DNA from: Paracoccaceae bacterium
GTDB taxonomy: Bacteria > Pseudomonadota > Alphaproteobacteria > Rhodobacterales > Rhodobacteraceae
Length of the DNA stretch: 64,000 nucleotides
Direction of reading: 5' to 3'
NCBI GenBank assembly: GCA_016936395.1
Contig: JAFGXY010000009.1
Coordinates: 1-64,000 of the forward strand
Position 1 is the first letter of the stretch; the number at the start of each line of letters is the position of its first letter. The notes below the pieces were generated by a model. It was not told the origin of the DNA. It saw only the letters and a list, made by a program, of their open reading frames with translations, and did no database searches. A program made the translations under genes and the position numbers. This document shows positions 53,640-63,826 of the stretch, one piece after another.

Positions 53640-55154
53640 ATGGTCGCCAAAGCCTACACGGTCGCCTTTGAAGGCGTCGAAGCCCGGCTGGTCGAGGTGC
53701 AATGCGCCGTCTCGCCCGGTCTGCCCGGCTTTGCCGTGGTCGGCCTGCCCGACAAGGCGGTGTCTGAGGCGAAAGAACGGGTGCGTGCTGCGCTGCAAGC
53801 CATGTCGATCGCGCTGCCCAGCAAGAAGATCACCATCAACCTGTCGCCCGCCGACCTGCCCAAGGAAGGCTCACACTTCGACCTTCCCATCGCGCTAGCC
53901 GTTCTTGCCGCGCTTGACATCATTCCGAAGGACGAGGTCGAACAGACCGTGGCGCTGGGGGAATTGTCGCTGGATGGCCGCCTGATCGCCGTCATCGGCG
54001 CGCTGCCCGCCGCCATGGCCGCGGCTGACAGCGACCGTGCGCTTCTTTGCCCGCGCGCCTGCGGGGCCGAAGCCGCCTGGGTCGGCGCCACGGAAGTGCT
54101 GGCCGCCGCGACCTTGGACGAAGTGGTGCGCCACTATACCGGCCAATGCCCGCTGACACCCGCTGAAGCCGGCGAAGTGCTGCCGCCGCAGCGCAGCCGC
54201 GATCTGGCCGAGGTCAAGGGCCAGGAACGCGCCAAACGGGGCTTGGAAATCGCTGCCGCCGGGCGGCATCACATGCTGATGGTCGGCACGCCGGGGTCAG
54301 GCAAATCCATGCTTGCCGCCCGCCTGCCCGGCATCCTGCCGCCACTTTCGGCGGCCGAGGCGCTGGAAACCTCGATGATCCATTCGCTGGCGGGGCTTCT
54401 GTCCGAAGGCGGCATCTCGCGCGAACGCCCGTTTCGCGAACCGCATCACACCGCGTCGATGGCTGCGATTGTGGGCGGCGGCAAGGGTGCCAAACCGGGC
54501 GAGATTTCCCTTGCCCACAATGGCGTGCTGTTTCTGGACGAATTCCCCGAGTTTCCCCGCCCGGTGCTGGAAACCCTGCGCCAGCCGATCGAGACCGGCG
54601 AGATCATGGTGGCCCGCGCCAATGCCCATATCCGCTACCCCTGCCGGTTCTTGCTGATCGCCGCTGCCAATCCCTGCCGCTGCGGCTATCTGACAGACCC
54701 GGCCCGCGCCTGTGGCAAGGCCCCGACCTGTGGCGATGACTATCTGGGCCGCATTTCCGGCCCCCTGATGGACCGCTTCGATCTGCGCGTCGATGTGCCG
54801 CCGGTGGCCTATACCGACCTTGACCTTCCGTCGTCGGGCGAAGGTTCCGCCACCGTCGCCGCCCGTGTCGCCGCCGCCCGCGCCCGGCAAGACGCGCGCT
54901 TTGCCGGTCATGCCGGGGTCAGGGTCAATGCCGACATGGAAGGCGCGCTGCTGGAAGAGGTCGCAACCCCCGACAGCGACGGTCGCGCCCTGATCTCCCG
55001 CGTGGCCGAGCGCATGGGCCTGACCGCGCGCGGCTATCACCGGGTGCTGCGGGTGGCGCGCACCATCGCCGATCTGGACGGATCCGCCCAGGTGCGCCAG
55101 CCACATGTGGCCGAGGCGGTCAGCTATCGCCTTGCCATCACAGCCAAATCCTGA
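53640..55154 (+). CDS. comM: ComM/YifB-family AAA+ helicase
   Basis: A 504-residue protein with an N-terminal Lon-like fold (1-165), a Mg-chelatase-type AAA+ domain (Walker A GTPGSGKSMLA near 220, Walker B VLFLDEFPEF near 297) and a zinc-like Cys set in the ANPCRCGY region. ComM promotes branch migration during natural transformation and, in Rhodobacter, gene transfer agent DNA integration. It has its own upstream region with a CtrA-like box and converges on gshB with three bases between. Confidence 0.92.
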   Translation: MVAKAYTVAFEGVEARLVEVQCAVSPGLPGFAVVGLPDKAVSEAKERVRAALQAMSIALPSKKITINLSPADLPKEGSHFDLPIALAVLAALDIIPKDEVEQTVALGELSLDGRLIAVIGALPAAMAAADSDRALLCPRACGAEAAWVGATEVLAAATLDEVVRHYTGQCPLTPAEAGEVLPPQRSRDLAEVKGQERAKRGLEIAAAGRHHMLMVGTPGSGKSMLAARLPGILPPLSAAEALETSMIHSLAGLLSEGGISRERPFREPHHTASMAAIVGGGKGAKPGEISLAHNGVLFLDEFPEFPRPVLETLRQPIETGEIMVARANAHIRYPCRFLLIAAANPCRCGYLTDPARACGKAPTCGDDYLGRISGPLMDRFDLRVDVPPVAYTDLDLPSSGEGSATVAARVAAARARQDARFAGHAGVRVNADMEGALLEEVATPDSDGRALISRVAERMGLTARGYHRVLRVARTIADLDGSAQVRQPHVAEAVSYRLAITAKS

Positions 55155-55157
55155 AGC

Positions 55158-56102
55158 TCAAAGCCCGCGCCTGGCCTCGATCACCTGCCAGATCCGCTCG
55201 GCCGTGTTGGTGCCGTCAAACCGCTCCAACTCCTGTATCCCGGTGGGCGAGGTCACGTTGATTTCGGTCAGCCAGTCGCCGATCACGTCAATGCCGACAA
55301 ACACCTGCCCCTTTTCCTTCAGAACCGGGCCGATGGTGGCGCAAATCTCCAGATCGCGCGGCGTCAGCCCCACCTGTTCCGGTCGCCCGCCCGCATGCAT
55401 GTTCGACCGGGTTTCCCCGGCCTGCGGCACCCGGTTGATCGCGCCAACCGGCTCGCCATCAACCAAGATCACCCGTTTGTCGCCCTTGGACACATCGGGA
55501 AGGAATTTCTGCACGATCATCGGCTCGCGGCTCATACCGGTGAACATCTCGTGCAGGCTGGCCAGATTGCGGTCATTGGGGTCCAGCCGGAACACCCCGG
55601 CGCCGCCATTGCCATACAGCGGCTTGAGGATGATATCGCCATGCCGCGCCTTGAACGCCCTAATCGTCTGCAAATCCCGCGCAATCGCTGTGGGCGGGGT
55701 CAGTTGCGCAAATCGCAAGACCAGCAGCTTTTCGGGGAAATTGCGCACCCAGAACGGATCATTCACCACCAGGGTCTTCGGGTGGATCATCTCCAGCAGA
55801 TGCGTGGTGGTGATATAGCCCATATCAAACGGCGGGTCTTGCCGCAGCCAGACCACGTCGAAATCGGCCAGATCAACCTCGGTTTCAACTCCAAAACTGA
55901 CATGATTGCCAAGGTCGCGCCGCACCTCGATCGGCCAACCCCGCGCCATCACCCGGCCTTCGATAAAGGCCAGTTTGTCCGGCGTGTAGTAAAACAGGCT
56001 ATGCCCGCGCAACTGCGCCTCAAGCGCAATGCGAAACGTGCTGTCGGCGTCAATATTGACCGCGCCAATCGGGTCCATCTGCAAAGCGACTCTGAGCGGC
56101 AT
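55158..56102 (-). CDS. gshB: Glutathione synthetase
   Basis: Joins gamma-glutamylcysteine and glycine with ATP. The 314 residues start [13 protein letters not shown], as in GshB proteins; GGAGG lies five bases before ATG 56102, which is preferred to ATGs at 56114 and 56138. ATP-grasp features are [15 protein letters not shown] near 145 and the Mg site [10 protein letters not shown] near the end. It is followed upstream by yraN and rsmI on the same strand. Confidence 0.96.
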   Translation of the reverse strand: MPLRVALQMDPIGAVNIDADSTFRIALEAQLRGHSLFYYTPDKLAFIEGRVMARGWPIEVRRDLGNHVSFGVETEVDLADFDVVWLRQDPPFDMGYITTTHLLEMIHPKTLVVNDPFWVRNFPEKLLVLRFAQLTPPTAIARDLQTIRAFKARHGDIILKPLYGNGGAGVFRLDPNDRNLASLHEMFTGMSREPMIVQKFLPDVSKGDKRVILVDGEPVGAINRVPQAGETRSNMHAGGRPEQVGLTPRDLEICATIGPVLKEKGQVFVGIDVIGDWLTEINVTSPTGIQELERFDGTNTAERIWQVIEARRGL

Positions 56103-56160
56103 ACCGTCCTCCATGACCTTGCGCCAGCTTTGGCGCAATCAGGCGACAGATGCAAACCGG

Positions 56161-56514
56161 TCAGGCAGCATACGCGTTCTCGACAATCTCGATCCGGCCC
56201 GCAGCATCGACCAAAGCCACATCAAACCGTGCAGGCGTGTTGGCCCCGGCCGGCTCCCCGCCCAGAAAACATGCGGCAGACGCATGTATCCGCGCCATCT
56301 GACGCTCGGTGATCCGTTCGGCTGCCCAAGCATGGGTGCGGGCCTGCTTGACCTCAATGAAAATCACCTCGGCCCCGTCACGGGCAATCAGATCAATCTC
56401 GCCACCCGGGCCGCGCCACCGCCGTGCGCAAACCGGGCGCCCCTGACGCCCATAGAATTGCGCGACCTGATCCTCAGCCGCCAGACCCGCGTAATATGAC
56501 CGTTGACCACTCAT
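56161..56514 (-). CDS. yraN: YraN-family (UPF0102) protein
   Basis: A 117-residue protein with a restriction-endonuclease-like fold: GGEIDLIARDGAEVIFIEVKQ (Glu, Asp, then Glu-x-Lys) near residues 37-57 is the family core. Nuclease activity is only suspected. Its start overlaps the rsmI stop (ATGA). Neighbours rsmI and the LpoA-like gene match the E. coli yraL-M-N cluster. Confidence 0.92.
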   Translation of the reverse strand: MSGQRSYYAGLAAEDQVAQFYGRQGRPVCARRWRGPGGEIDLIARDGAEVIFIEVKQARTHAWAAERITERQMARIHASAACFLGGEPAGANTPARFDVALVDAAGRIEIVENAYAA

Positions 56515-57422
56515 TCGCCGCCTCCATCCGCGCGCCCGCGCGCCAAAGCCATCTGATACACCTGACGCCGCGGCAGCGCGAAAGCCTCTGCAACGGCAGA
56601 AGCTGCATCCTTCATCGACAGGGTGTCCAATGCCTTGTCCAAAGCCGCCTCTATCGTTTCAGGTTCTGCCGCCACCACGCCAGAGCGGTCGATCAGCAGA
56701 ACGATTTCACCTTTCACATCGCGCCCGGTATAGGCAGCCACCAGATCGTCAAGGCTGCCGCGGCTGACCTCTTCAAAGCGTTTGGTCAGTTCCCGGCACA
56801 CCGCCGCCTGTCTGTCACCTCCGAAGCATTGCACACAGTCCCCTAATGTTTCCTGAATCCGCTTTGGCGACTCATACAAGATCAGCGTCGCCTCGACGCG
56901 CGACAGGTCTTCCAGAAACCGTCGCCGCGCGCCCGAGGACGACGGCGCAAACCCCGCAAAGAAAAATCGGTCTGTTGGCAAGCCGGACACGGTCAGCGCG
57001 CACAGCACGGCCGATGCGCCGGGGGCCGCCAGCACCGGCACGCCTTCGGCAATCGCCGCGCGGGCCAGGCCAAAACCCGGATCGCTGATCAGCGGCGTTC
57101 CTGCCTCGGAGGCATAGACCACCGACCGCCCGTCCTGAAGCGCACGCATCAGACGGGGCAAGGCGTGGGCTTCGTTATGCTCGTGGTAGGACACAATCGA
57201 CCGATCCCGCAGAGCGATGCCGTGGATTTCCATCAGGTGCCGCAGGCTGCGGGTGTCCTCGGCGGCCAGAACATCGGCCCCTGCCAGCAGGTCCAGCGCG
57301 CGCAACGTGATGTCACGTGCAGCCCCGATAGGGGTTGCGATGAAATGCAGGCCCGGCGGGATCTCGCGCGGCGAGGTCACATATGCGGCGGGTCGGCTGG
57401 GGTCGTCGGCGGTGGCTGGCAT
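56511..57422 (-). CDS. rsmI: 16S rRNA (cytidine1402-2'-O)-methyltransferase
   Basis: Methylates the ribose of C1402 in the ribosomal P site using SAM. The 303 residues have the tetrapyrrole methylase fold: LHFIATPIGAARDITLRAL near residue 25, VLAAEDTRS, YASEAGTPLISDPG near 103 and PGASAV near 133. It is divergent from the LpoA-like gene, with 97 bases between. Confidence 0.95.
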   Translation of the reverse strand: MPATADDPSRPAAYVTSPREIPPGLHFIATPIGAARDITLRALDLLAGADVLAAEDTRSLRHLMEIHGIALRDRSIVSYHEHNEAHALPRLMRALQDGRSVVYASEAGTPLISDPGFGLARAAIAEGVPVLAAPGASAVLCALTVSGLPTDRFFFAGFAPSSSGARRRFLEDLSRVEATLILYESPKRIQETLGDCVQCFGGDRQAAVCRELTKRFEEVSRGSLDDLVAAYTGRDVKGEIVLLIDRSGVVAAEPETIEAALDKALDTLSMKDAASAVAEAFALPRRQVYQMALARGRADGGGE

Positions 57423-57519
57423 CGGGCTGGTCCTGACAAGTTTACTTCGCCCTGTATTCGCCGTAGGTTTGCTGACAGGTCGTGCGCAGCTGATTAGCCG
57501 CTGGGAAGAGGAAGTTCAC

Positions 57520-58698
57520 ATGTTGTCCGTTTTAAGCCGGGCCCGCAAGTCGCTGGGTCGTGTTGCCTTTGGCCTGGCCGCCCTGGCGCTGGCCGCCTGT
57601 CAGCCGGTTGTCGGCCCCAACGCCGGGGGGGGCGCGGTCGATCCGGGCACGGCGGTCGTGGTGGCGTTGCTGGTTCCCGGCGGCTCGGGTCAGGCGAGTG
57701 ACGAGCTTCTGGCACGTTCCTTGCAGAACGCAGCCCGTCTGGCAATTTCCGATCTGGCTACCAGCCGCATCGACCTGCGGGTCTACAACACCGCAGGTCA
57801 GCCCGCACAGGCGCAGGCCATGGCCACCCAGGCCATCAACGATGGGGCCCGAATCATCCTTGGCCCGGTCTTCGCGCAAGAGGCCAATGCTGCCGGTGTC
57901 GCGGCAGCGGCGCAGGGTGTCAACGTGCTGGCGTTTTCGAACAACCCCGATATCGCCGGTGGCAATGTCTTCATCCTTGGGCCGACCTTTGCCAACACCG
58001 CCACCCGGCTTGCGGGCTATTCGGTGCGCAACGGCAAACGCCGGATCATGGTGGTGCATGAACAAAACACCGCCGGCAACCTTGGCCGCACGGCCATCGA
58101 GCAAGGCGTGGCGCGAGCCGGTGGGTCCGTCGTCGGTGTCGGGTCGTATGAGTTCTCGCAAAACGGCGTGGTCGTGGCCGCACCCGGCATTGCCGCTGCG
58201 GCCCGGGCCAATGCAGCCGATGCGCTGTTTCTGACCGCAGATACGGCGGGGGCCCTGCCACTGATCAGCCAGCTCTTGGCCGACAACGGCATGGGGCCTG
58301 CCGTGACGCAGTTCATCGGCCTGACCCGCTGGGATATCCCGCAGGCCACTCTGGCGCTGCCAGGCGTGCAGGGCGGGTGGTTTGCCTTGCCGGACCCGGC
58401 TTTGTATCAGCAATACCAGTCGCGCTATCAAACCGCCTTTGGCGAGGCGCCGCACCCGATTTCCGGCCTTGCCTATGATGGCATCGCCGCCATCGGGGCC
58501 TTGCTGAAACGCGGCAATGCAACGGCGCTGTCATCTGCCGCGCTGACCCAAGGGGCGGGCTTTGTCGGCGTCAACGGCATTTTCCGGCTGCGCAGCGACG
58601 GCTTGAACGAGCGCGGCCTAGCCGTGGCGCAGGTGCGCAACAATCAGGTCGTGATCGTCGATCCGGCCCCGCGCAGCTTTGGCGGCTTCGGATTCTGA
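57520..58698 (+). CDS. LpoA-like penicillin-binding protein activator lipoprotein
   Basis: A 392-residue outer-membrane lipoprotein: lipobox LAAC near residue 27 after a hydrophobic core, then a Peripla_BP_6-type two-lobed domain (VVALLVPGGSG near 45 to 380). This family includes LpoA (YraM), which activates PBP1A in E. coli; here it keeps the position beside rsmI and yraN. ATG 57520 follows GGAAG. Direct PBP activation is known only in gammaproteobacteria, so the role is inferred. Confidence 0.83.
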   Translation: MLSVLSRARKSLGRVAFGLAALALAACQPVVGPNAGGGAVDPGTAVVVALLVPGGSGQASDELLARSLQNAARLAISDLATSRIDLRVYNTAGQPAQAQAMATQAINDGARIILGPVFAQEANAAGVAAAAQGVNVLAFSNNPDIAGGNVFILGPTFANTATRLAGYSVRNGKRRIMVVHEQNTAGNLGRTAIEQGVARAGGSVVGVGSYEFSQNGVVVAAPGIAAAARANAADALFLTADTAGALPLISQLLADNGMGPAVTQFIGLTRWDIPQATLALPGVQGGWFALPDPALYQQYQSRYQTAFGEAPHPISGLAYDGIAAIGALLKRGNATALSSAALTQGAGFVGVNGIFRLRSDGLNERGLAVAQVRNNQVVIVDPAPRSFGGFGF

Positions 58699-58708
58699 GG
58701 ACCGTTTG

Positions 58709-61510
58709 ATGGCGCTGGCCGCCGAACAACCCGCCCTTCCTGCGCTGCATGGTCACGCCCCAGTCGAGATGATCCTGCCTCCGGCACGGATCATCGACGT
58801 TGGCGCAATGCAGGCGGCCATTCGCGCCGAGGTGCAGGCCACCGGCACCACCGATCCGCACGGTCTGCGTGCGATTGCCGTCAGCCACATGTCAGAGGTG
58901 CGGATCGCCGGGTCTGCCGCCTTGGCCGAGGCGTTCCTTGCCCGCCCGCGCGACGCCCGCGCGCTGGTTGCAGCACAGTCTTTCCTGACCGATGGGCTGG
59001 TGCGGGTGGCGCTTGAGGTGTCGTGCCATCACCTGCACCCGCTGGCCAACCCGACCGAGGCCGAACGGATTGCCATTGTCGCCGTCGGCGGCTACGGCCG
59101 TGCCGAAATGGCCCCGGCCTCGGACGTGGACCTGTTGTTCCTGACGCCGTGGAAAACCACGCCCTGGGCTGAAAGCGTCATCGAATCGCTGCTCTACATG
59201 CTGTGGGATCTGAAGCTGAAGGTGGGCCACGCCACCCGCACGGTAAAAGACTGTGTGCGGCTTGGCCGCGAAGACATTACCATCCGCACCGCTTTGCTGG
59301 AGCACCGCTTCATCGCAGGCCATGCAGCACTTGCCACCGATCTGGGCGACAAGCTGTGGTCGGACCTGTTCCGCAACACCGGGCCCGAGTTCATCGAGGC
59401 CAAGCTGGCCGAACGGGCCGCGCGCCACAAACGCCAGGGCGGGCAGCGCTATGTGCTGGAACCCAACGTGAAAGAGGGCAAGGGCGGGTTGCGCGATCTG
59501 CAGACCCTGTATTGGATCGGCAAATACCTGCACCGCGTCGGTGCCGCGCGCGAGTTGGTGGCGGTTGGATTGTTCCGACCCGAAGAATATGAAACCTTCC
59601 GCACCGCAGAAGAGTTCCTCTGGGCGGTGCGCTGCCATCTGCACTATATCGCCGGGCGGGCGATGGACCAGTTGACCTTTGACCTGCAGGTCGAGGTTGC
59701 AGCCCGGATGGGATACCGTGACGCCGGCGGCAGACGGGCGGTCGAGATCTTCATGCAGGACTATTTCCGCCACGCCACCCGCGTCGGCGAATTGACCCGC
59801 ATCTTCCTGACCGAGCTTGAGGCCCGCCACGCCAAGCCCGAGGCCAGCCTTCTGGGCATCTTCAAGCGCAAGAAGCGGGTGAAGGCGGGTTATACGCTGG
59901 TGCAGGGCCGGATTGACGTGACCGATCCCGCGGCATTTCTGGCCGACAACCTTAACCTTCTGCGGGTTTTCGAAGAGGCGTTGCGCACCGGATACCTTCT
60001 GCACCCCAACGTCATGCGCCTGATTGCGGCCAACCTTGACCGCATCGATGATCGCATGCGCAATGACCCCGAGGCCGTTCAAATCTTCCTTGACCTGCTG
60101 CTGAAGCACGGCAACCCCGAACGGGCGCTGCGCCGGATGAACGAGTTGGGCGTCCTGGGCGCCTTCATCCCCGAATTTGAACCCATCGTCGCGATGATGC
60201 AGTTCAATGTCTATCACCACTACACGGTGGATGAGCATATCATCCAATGCGTGAGCATTCTGGCCCAGATCGAACGCGGCGAGCTGGTGGAAGAGCTTCC
60301 CGTGGCCACCGGCATCCTGAAGGCCGGGGTGAACCGCAAGGTGATTTACATCGCCATCCTGCTGCACGACATTGGCAAGGGCCGGCCCGAAGACCATTCC
60401 ATCATCGGTGCCCAGATGGCCCGCCGCATTGCCCCACGCCTTGGACTGACGCCGGAAGACTGCGAGACCGTCGAATGGCTGGTGCGCTATCACCTTCTGA
60501 TGTCCGACATGGCGCAAAAGCGTGACATCGGCGACCCGCGCACCGTGCGTGACTTTGCCAAGGCGGTGAAGACCCGCAAACGGCTGGACCTGCTGACCCT
60601 GCTGACAGTCTGCGACATCCGCGGCGTGGGGCCGGGCACATGGAACAACTGGAAGGCCATGCTGCTGCGCCGCCTGTATAATGAAACCGCCGATGCGCTG
60701 ACCAGCGGGCTGGAACACATCAACCGCGACAAACGCGAGGATGAGTCGAAAAGGGCCCTGCGCGAGGCGCTGGCCGACTGGCCCGCCGCCGATCTGCGCG
60801 CCGAACTGGCCCGCCACTACCCGCCCTATTGGCAGGGGCTTTCGACCGAAACCCAGGCCGTCTTTGCCCGCCTGCTGCGCGGACTGGCCGACAACGAGAT
60901 CCGCATCGATCTGCACCCGGAACCCGACCGCGACGCCACCCGCGCCGCCTTTGCGCTGGCCGACCATCCCGGCATCTTCTCGCGTCTGGCCGGGGCCCTG
61001 GCACTGGTCGGGGCCAACGTCGTCGATGCCCGCACCTATACCTCGAAAGACGGCTATGCGACGCCGGTGTTCTGGGTGCAGGACGCCGAAGGCAAACCCT
61101 ATGACGAGGCCCGCCTGCCCCGCCTGCGAACCATGATCGACCGAACGCTGAAAGGAGAGGTCGTCGCCCGCGATGCGCTGAAAGACCGCGACAAGGTGAA
61201 AAAGCGCGAACGCGAGTTCCGCTTTCCTACCCACATCACTTTCGACAACGAAGGCTCGGAGATTTATACGATCATCGAGGTTGACACCCGCGACCGCCCC
61301 GGTCTGCTGTATGATCTGACCCGAACCCTTGCCAACGCCAACATCTACATCGCCAGTGCGGTGATCGCGACCTATGGCGCGCAGGTGGTCGACGCGTTTT
61401 ATGTAAAGGACATGTTCGGGGTAAAGCTGCACGCCAAGTCCAAACAGGAAGCGCTTGAGAAAAAGCTGCGTCAGGCGATTGCCGACGGCGCCGAGCGGGC
61501 CGCGACGTGA
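58709..61510 (+). CDS. glnD: [Protein-PII] uridylyltransferase
   Basis: Senses glutamine and uridylylates or deuridylylates PII (GlnB/GlnK). The 933 residues run in order: nucleotidyltransferase (GGYGRAEMAPASDVDLLF near 130), central linker, HD hydrolase (LLHDIGKGRPEDHS near 552), and two ACT domains (near 745 and 855; DRPGLLYDLTRTL in the second). ATG 58709 is close behind the LpoA-like gene. The end overlaps murJ by four bases (GTGA). Confidence 0.97.
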   Translation: MALAAEQPALPALHGHAPVEMILPPARIIDVGAMQAAIRAEVQATGTTDPHGLRAIAVSHMSEVRIAGSAALAEAFLARPRDARALVAAQSFLTDGLVRVALEVSCHHLHPLANPTEAERIAIVAVGGYGRAEMAPASDVDLLFLTPWKTTPWAESVIESLLYMLWDLKLKVGHATRTVKDCVRLGREDITIRTALLEHRFIAGHAALATDLGDKLWSDLFRNTGPEFIEAKLAERAARHKRQGGQRYVLEPNVKEGKGGLRDLQTLYWIGKYLHRVGAARELVAVGLFRPEEYETFRTAEEFLWAVRCHLHYIAGRAMDQLTFDLQVEVAARMGYRDAGGRRAVEIFMQDYFRHATRVGELTRIFLTELEARHAKPEASLLGIFKRKKRVKAGYTLVQGRIDVTDPAAFLADNLNLLRVFEEALRTGYLLHPNVMRLIAANLDRIDDRMRNDPEAVQIFLDLLLKHGNPERALRRMNELGVLGAFIPEFEPIVAMMQFNVYHHYTVDEHIIQCVSILAQIERGELVEELPVATGILKAGVNRKVIYIAILLHDIGKGRPEDHSIIGAQMARRIAPRLGLTPEDCETVEWLVRYHLLMSDMAQKRDIGDPRTVRDFAKAVKTRKRLDLLTLLTVCDIRGVGPGTWNNWKAMLLRRLYNETADALTSGLEHINRDKREDESKRALREALADWPAADLRAELARHYPPYWQGLSTETQAVFARLLRGLADNEIRIDLHPEPDRDATRAAFALADHPGIFSRLAGALALVGANVVDARTYTSKDGYATPVFWVQDAEGKPYDEARLPRLRTMIDRTLKGEVVARDALKDRDKVKKREREFRFPTHITFDNEGSEIYTIIEVDTRDRPGLLYDLTRTLANANIYIASAVIATYGAQVVDAFYVKDMFGVKLHAKSKQEALEKKLRQAIADGAERAAT

Positions 61511-63054
61511 AGCCCATCCGTCTGGTGCGCGGCTTTTTCACCGTGGGCGGCTGGACGCTGGCCAGCCGCATCCTTGGCTTTGTCCGTGATGCATGGATCG
61601 CGGCCGTGCTGGGCACCGGGCCTGCGGCACAGGCCTTCATCGTGGCGTTTTCGCTGCCCAACATGTTTCGCCGCTTCTTTGCCGAGGGGGCCTTCAACAC
61701 CGCCTTCGTGCCGATGTTCTCGAAAAAACTGGAAAGCGGCGAGTCACCCGAAGATTTCGCGCGCGAGGCGATGTCGGGCCTGGCCTCGGTGGTGCTGGCG
61801 CTGACGCTGATTGCACAGGTGTTCATGCCGTGGCTGGTGCTGGCGATGGCCTCGGGCTTTCAGGGCGACGCGCGCTTTGATCTGTCGGTCAGCTATGGCC
61901 GCATCGCCTTTCCCTATATCCTTTTCATCTCGCTGGCGGCTTTGGCCTCGGGCGTGCTGAATGCCTCGGGCCGCTTTGCCGCCGCTGCCGCAGCACCGGT
62001 GCTGTTGAACCTGATCTTCATCGCCACGCTGTGGCTGACGCCGCGCCTTGGCTGGGACGCAGGGCTTGCCCTGACCTGGGCCGTCCCCCTGGCCGGGATC
62101 GCACAGTTCGCGCTGGTCTGGGTTGCGGCCCGGCGGGCAGGCATCACCCTGATCCCCCGCCTGCCTCGCCTGACGCCCGACATCAAGCGTCTGGCCATCA
62201 TCGCAGCCCCCGCCATGCTGGCCGGTGGCGTGGTGCAGATCAACCTTCTGGTCGGGCGGCAGGTGTCGTCCTACTTTGGCGAGGCGGTGGCCTGGCTCTA
62301 TAACGCCGACCGGCTGTATCAGCTTCCTTTGGGCGTGGTGGCGATTGCCATCGGCGTTGTACTGCTGCCCGACCTGTCGCGGCGCCTGAAAGCCGACGAT
62401 ACCGACGGCGCGCGGCACAGCTTTTCCCGCGCGACCGAATTTGCGCTGGCGCTGACCATTCCGTCGGCCGTGGCGCTGGTTGTGATTGCCACGCCGCTGG
62501 TGTCAGTGCTGTTTGAACGCGGCAAATTCGGCCCCGCCGATACGGTGGCGACCGCGTTTGCGGTGGCAGTCTATGGCTTGGGTCTGCCGGCCTTTGTGCT
62601 GCAAAAGGTGCTGCAACCGCTGTTCTTTGCCCGCGAAGACACCAGAAGCCCGTTCAATTATGCCGTGGTGTCGATGGTGGTGAACGCGGTGCTGGCCGTC
62701 GGACTGGCCCCGTTGATCGGCTATATCGCCGCCGCTGTCGCCACTTCGGTGGCGGCTTGGGCGATGGTCTGGCAACTTTGGCGTGGCAGCCGCGCCATGG
62801 GCGAGGCCGTGCGCCTTGATGACCGGCTGACCGCCCGCGCGCCGCGCATCGTGCTGGCATCGCTGATCATGGGGGCGGTGCTTTACGCCGCAATGTTGAT
62901 TCTGATGCCGATGCTGGGCACACCCGGCTGGCGCTATCTGGGCCTTGCCCTGTTGGTGCTGGCCGGCGCTGTGACCTATTTCGGCGCAGGGGCCATGATC
63001 GGCGCGTTCCGGCTGTCGGACTTCAAGGCCGGGCTCAGCCGTCGCAAGGCCTGA
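61507..63054 (+). CDS. murJ: Lipid II flippase MurJ
   Basis: Moves lipid II across the inner membrane for peptidoglycan synthesis. The 515 residues have about 14 membrane helices and the MurJ start TVGGWTLASRILGFVRD, with conserved Arg residues lining the cavity, and NMFRRFFAEGAFNTAFVP. It starts with GTG overlapping the glnD stop, a linkage common in Rhodobacterales. It converges on the rhomboid-like gene. Confidence 0.96.
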   Translation: MKPIRLVRGFFTVGGWTLASRILGFVRDAWIAAVLGTGPAAQAFIVAFSLPNMFRRFFAEGAFNTAFVPMFSKKLESGESPEDFAREAMSGLASVVLALTLIAQVFMPWLVLAMASGFQGDARFDLSVSYGRIAFPYILFISLAALASGVLNASGRFAAAAAAPVLLNLIFIATLWLTPRLGWDAGLALTWAVPLAGIAQFALVWVAARRAGITLIPRLPRLTPDIKRLAIIAAPAMLAGGVVQINLLVGRQVSSYFGEAVAWLYNADRLYQLPLGVVAIAIGVVLLPDLSRRLKADDTDGARHSFSRATEFALALTIPSAVALVVIATPLVSVLFERGKFGPADTVATAFAVAVYGLGLPAFVLQKVLQPLFFAREDTRSPFNYAVVSMVVNAVLAVGLAPLIGYIAAAVATSVAAWAMVWQLWRGSRAMGEAVRLDDRLTARAPRIVLASLIMGAVLYAAMLILMPMLGTPGWRYLGLALLVLAGAVTYFGAGAMIGAFRLSDFKAGLSRRKA

Positions 63055-63107
63055 CCCGCGTCGGGCACGTTGCGCGACGCTGGCAGGCACAGGCCCGCAG
63101 CCGGCCC

Positions 63108-63794
63108 CTACCTCTGCCGCACCTTCTGCAACACCCGCGCAAACCCGCCCGGACTGACCACAAAGGACAGCAGGAAGCCGGTGGCAAAGCCCGTCAGATC
63201 GGCCACCCATTCATAGCCGCCCCCAAACAACAGCCCGAACACCAGCTGTACCCCCAGCAGGAAGCCGATCATCGTGAAGGCGCGGAATTTGTTGGCCCCC
63301 ACCGCCGCCAGATTGACCCACAAGAGGAAGGTGAAGCCGCCGATCAAGCCATAGACCGCCGGATAGGCCCCGACCAGCGGCGCCCGAACCCCCGGCAAGA
63401 CCAGCGTATAGACCAAGGCCCCCATCGCCGCGGCAGCAAAGAACACCAGAAGAACCGCCCACCAACGAAACACCTCTCCCACCATCTTGCCCAAAGCCAG
63501 CAGGATGACGACCGCAAACAGCGCGTGGGTCACCCCGCCATGCACCAAGGGATAGCTGATCAGCCGGTGAAGGCCGTTCAACGGATATTGCCCGGTCTCC
63601 AGAAAATACCGCATCAGATCGGGCGAGAAGGCGAACCGCTCCAACGCCTGCAAGCGCCAGCCCACACCAGTCGCGCCGCCCACAAGGCCCCGCTCGGCAA
63701 GGCTCAGCACGACCTCCATCGCGATCATCGGCAGGGCAAGTGCCCAGACCACAAGCGGCAGCGGGTTCAACGGCGGGGCATTGCGGTCATCCAT
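63108..63794 (-). CDS. Rhomboid-like membrane protein without catalytic pair
   Basis: A 228-residue membrane protein with about six helices of rhomboid order. The Gly-x-Ser-Gly nucleophile site reads GAYPAVYGLIG near residue 143 (Tyr and Pro in place of Ser-Gly), and the helix-6 His site reads DLTGFATGF near 200 (no His). Both catalytic residues are therefore absent, so it should be an inactive homologue like iRhom or derlin. The function is unknown. It is divergent from trpS. Confidence 0.82.
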   Translation of the reverse strand: MDDRNAPPLNPLPLVVWALALPMIAMEVVLSLAERGLVGGATGVGWRLQALERFAFSPDLMRYFLETGQYPLNGLHRLISYPLVHGGVTHALFAVVILLALGKMVGEVFRWWAVLLVFFAAAAMGALVYTLVLPGVRAPLVGAYPAVYGLIGGFTFLLWVNLAAVGANKFRAFTMIGFLLGVQLVFGLLFGGGYEWVADLTGFATGFLLSFVVSPGGFARVLQKVRQR

Positions 63795-63826
63795 GGGCGG
63801 CTCCTGCGCGGGACGGTCGCGATTGA

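Noticed and set aside
58892-61432. An 846-codon open frame antisense to glnD
   Set aside because: It mirrors glnD codon bias, has no recognisable domain or ribosome binding site, and GlnD on the other strand is complete.
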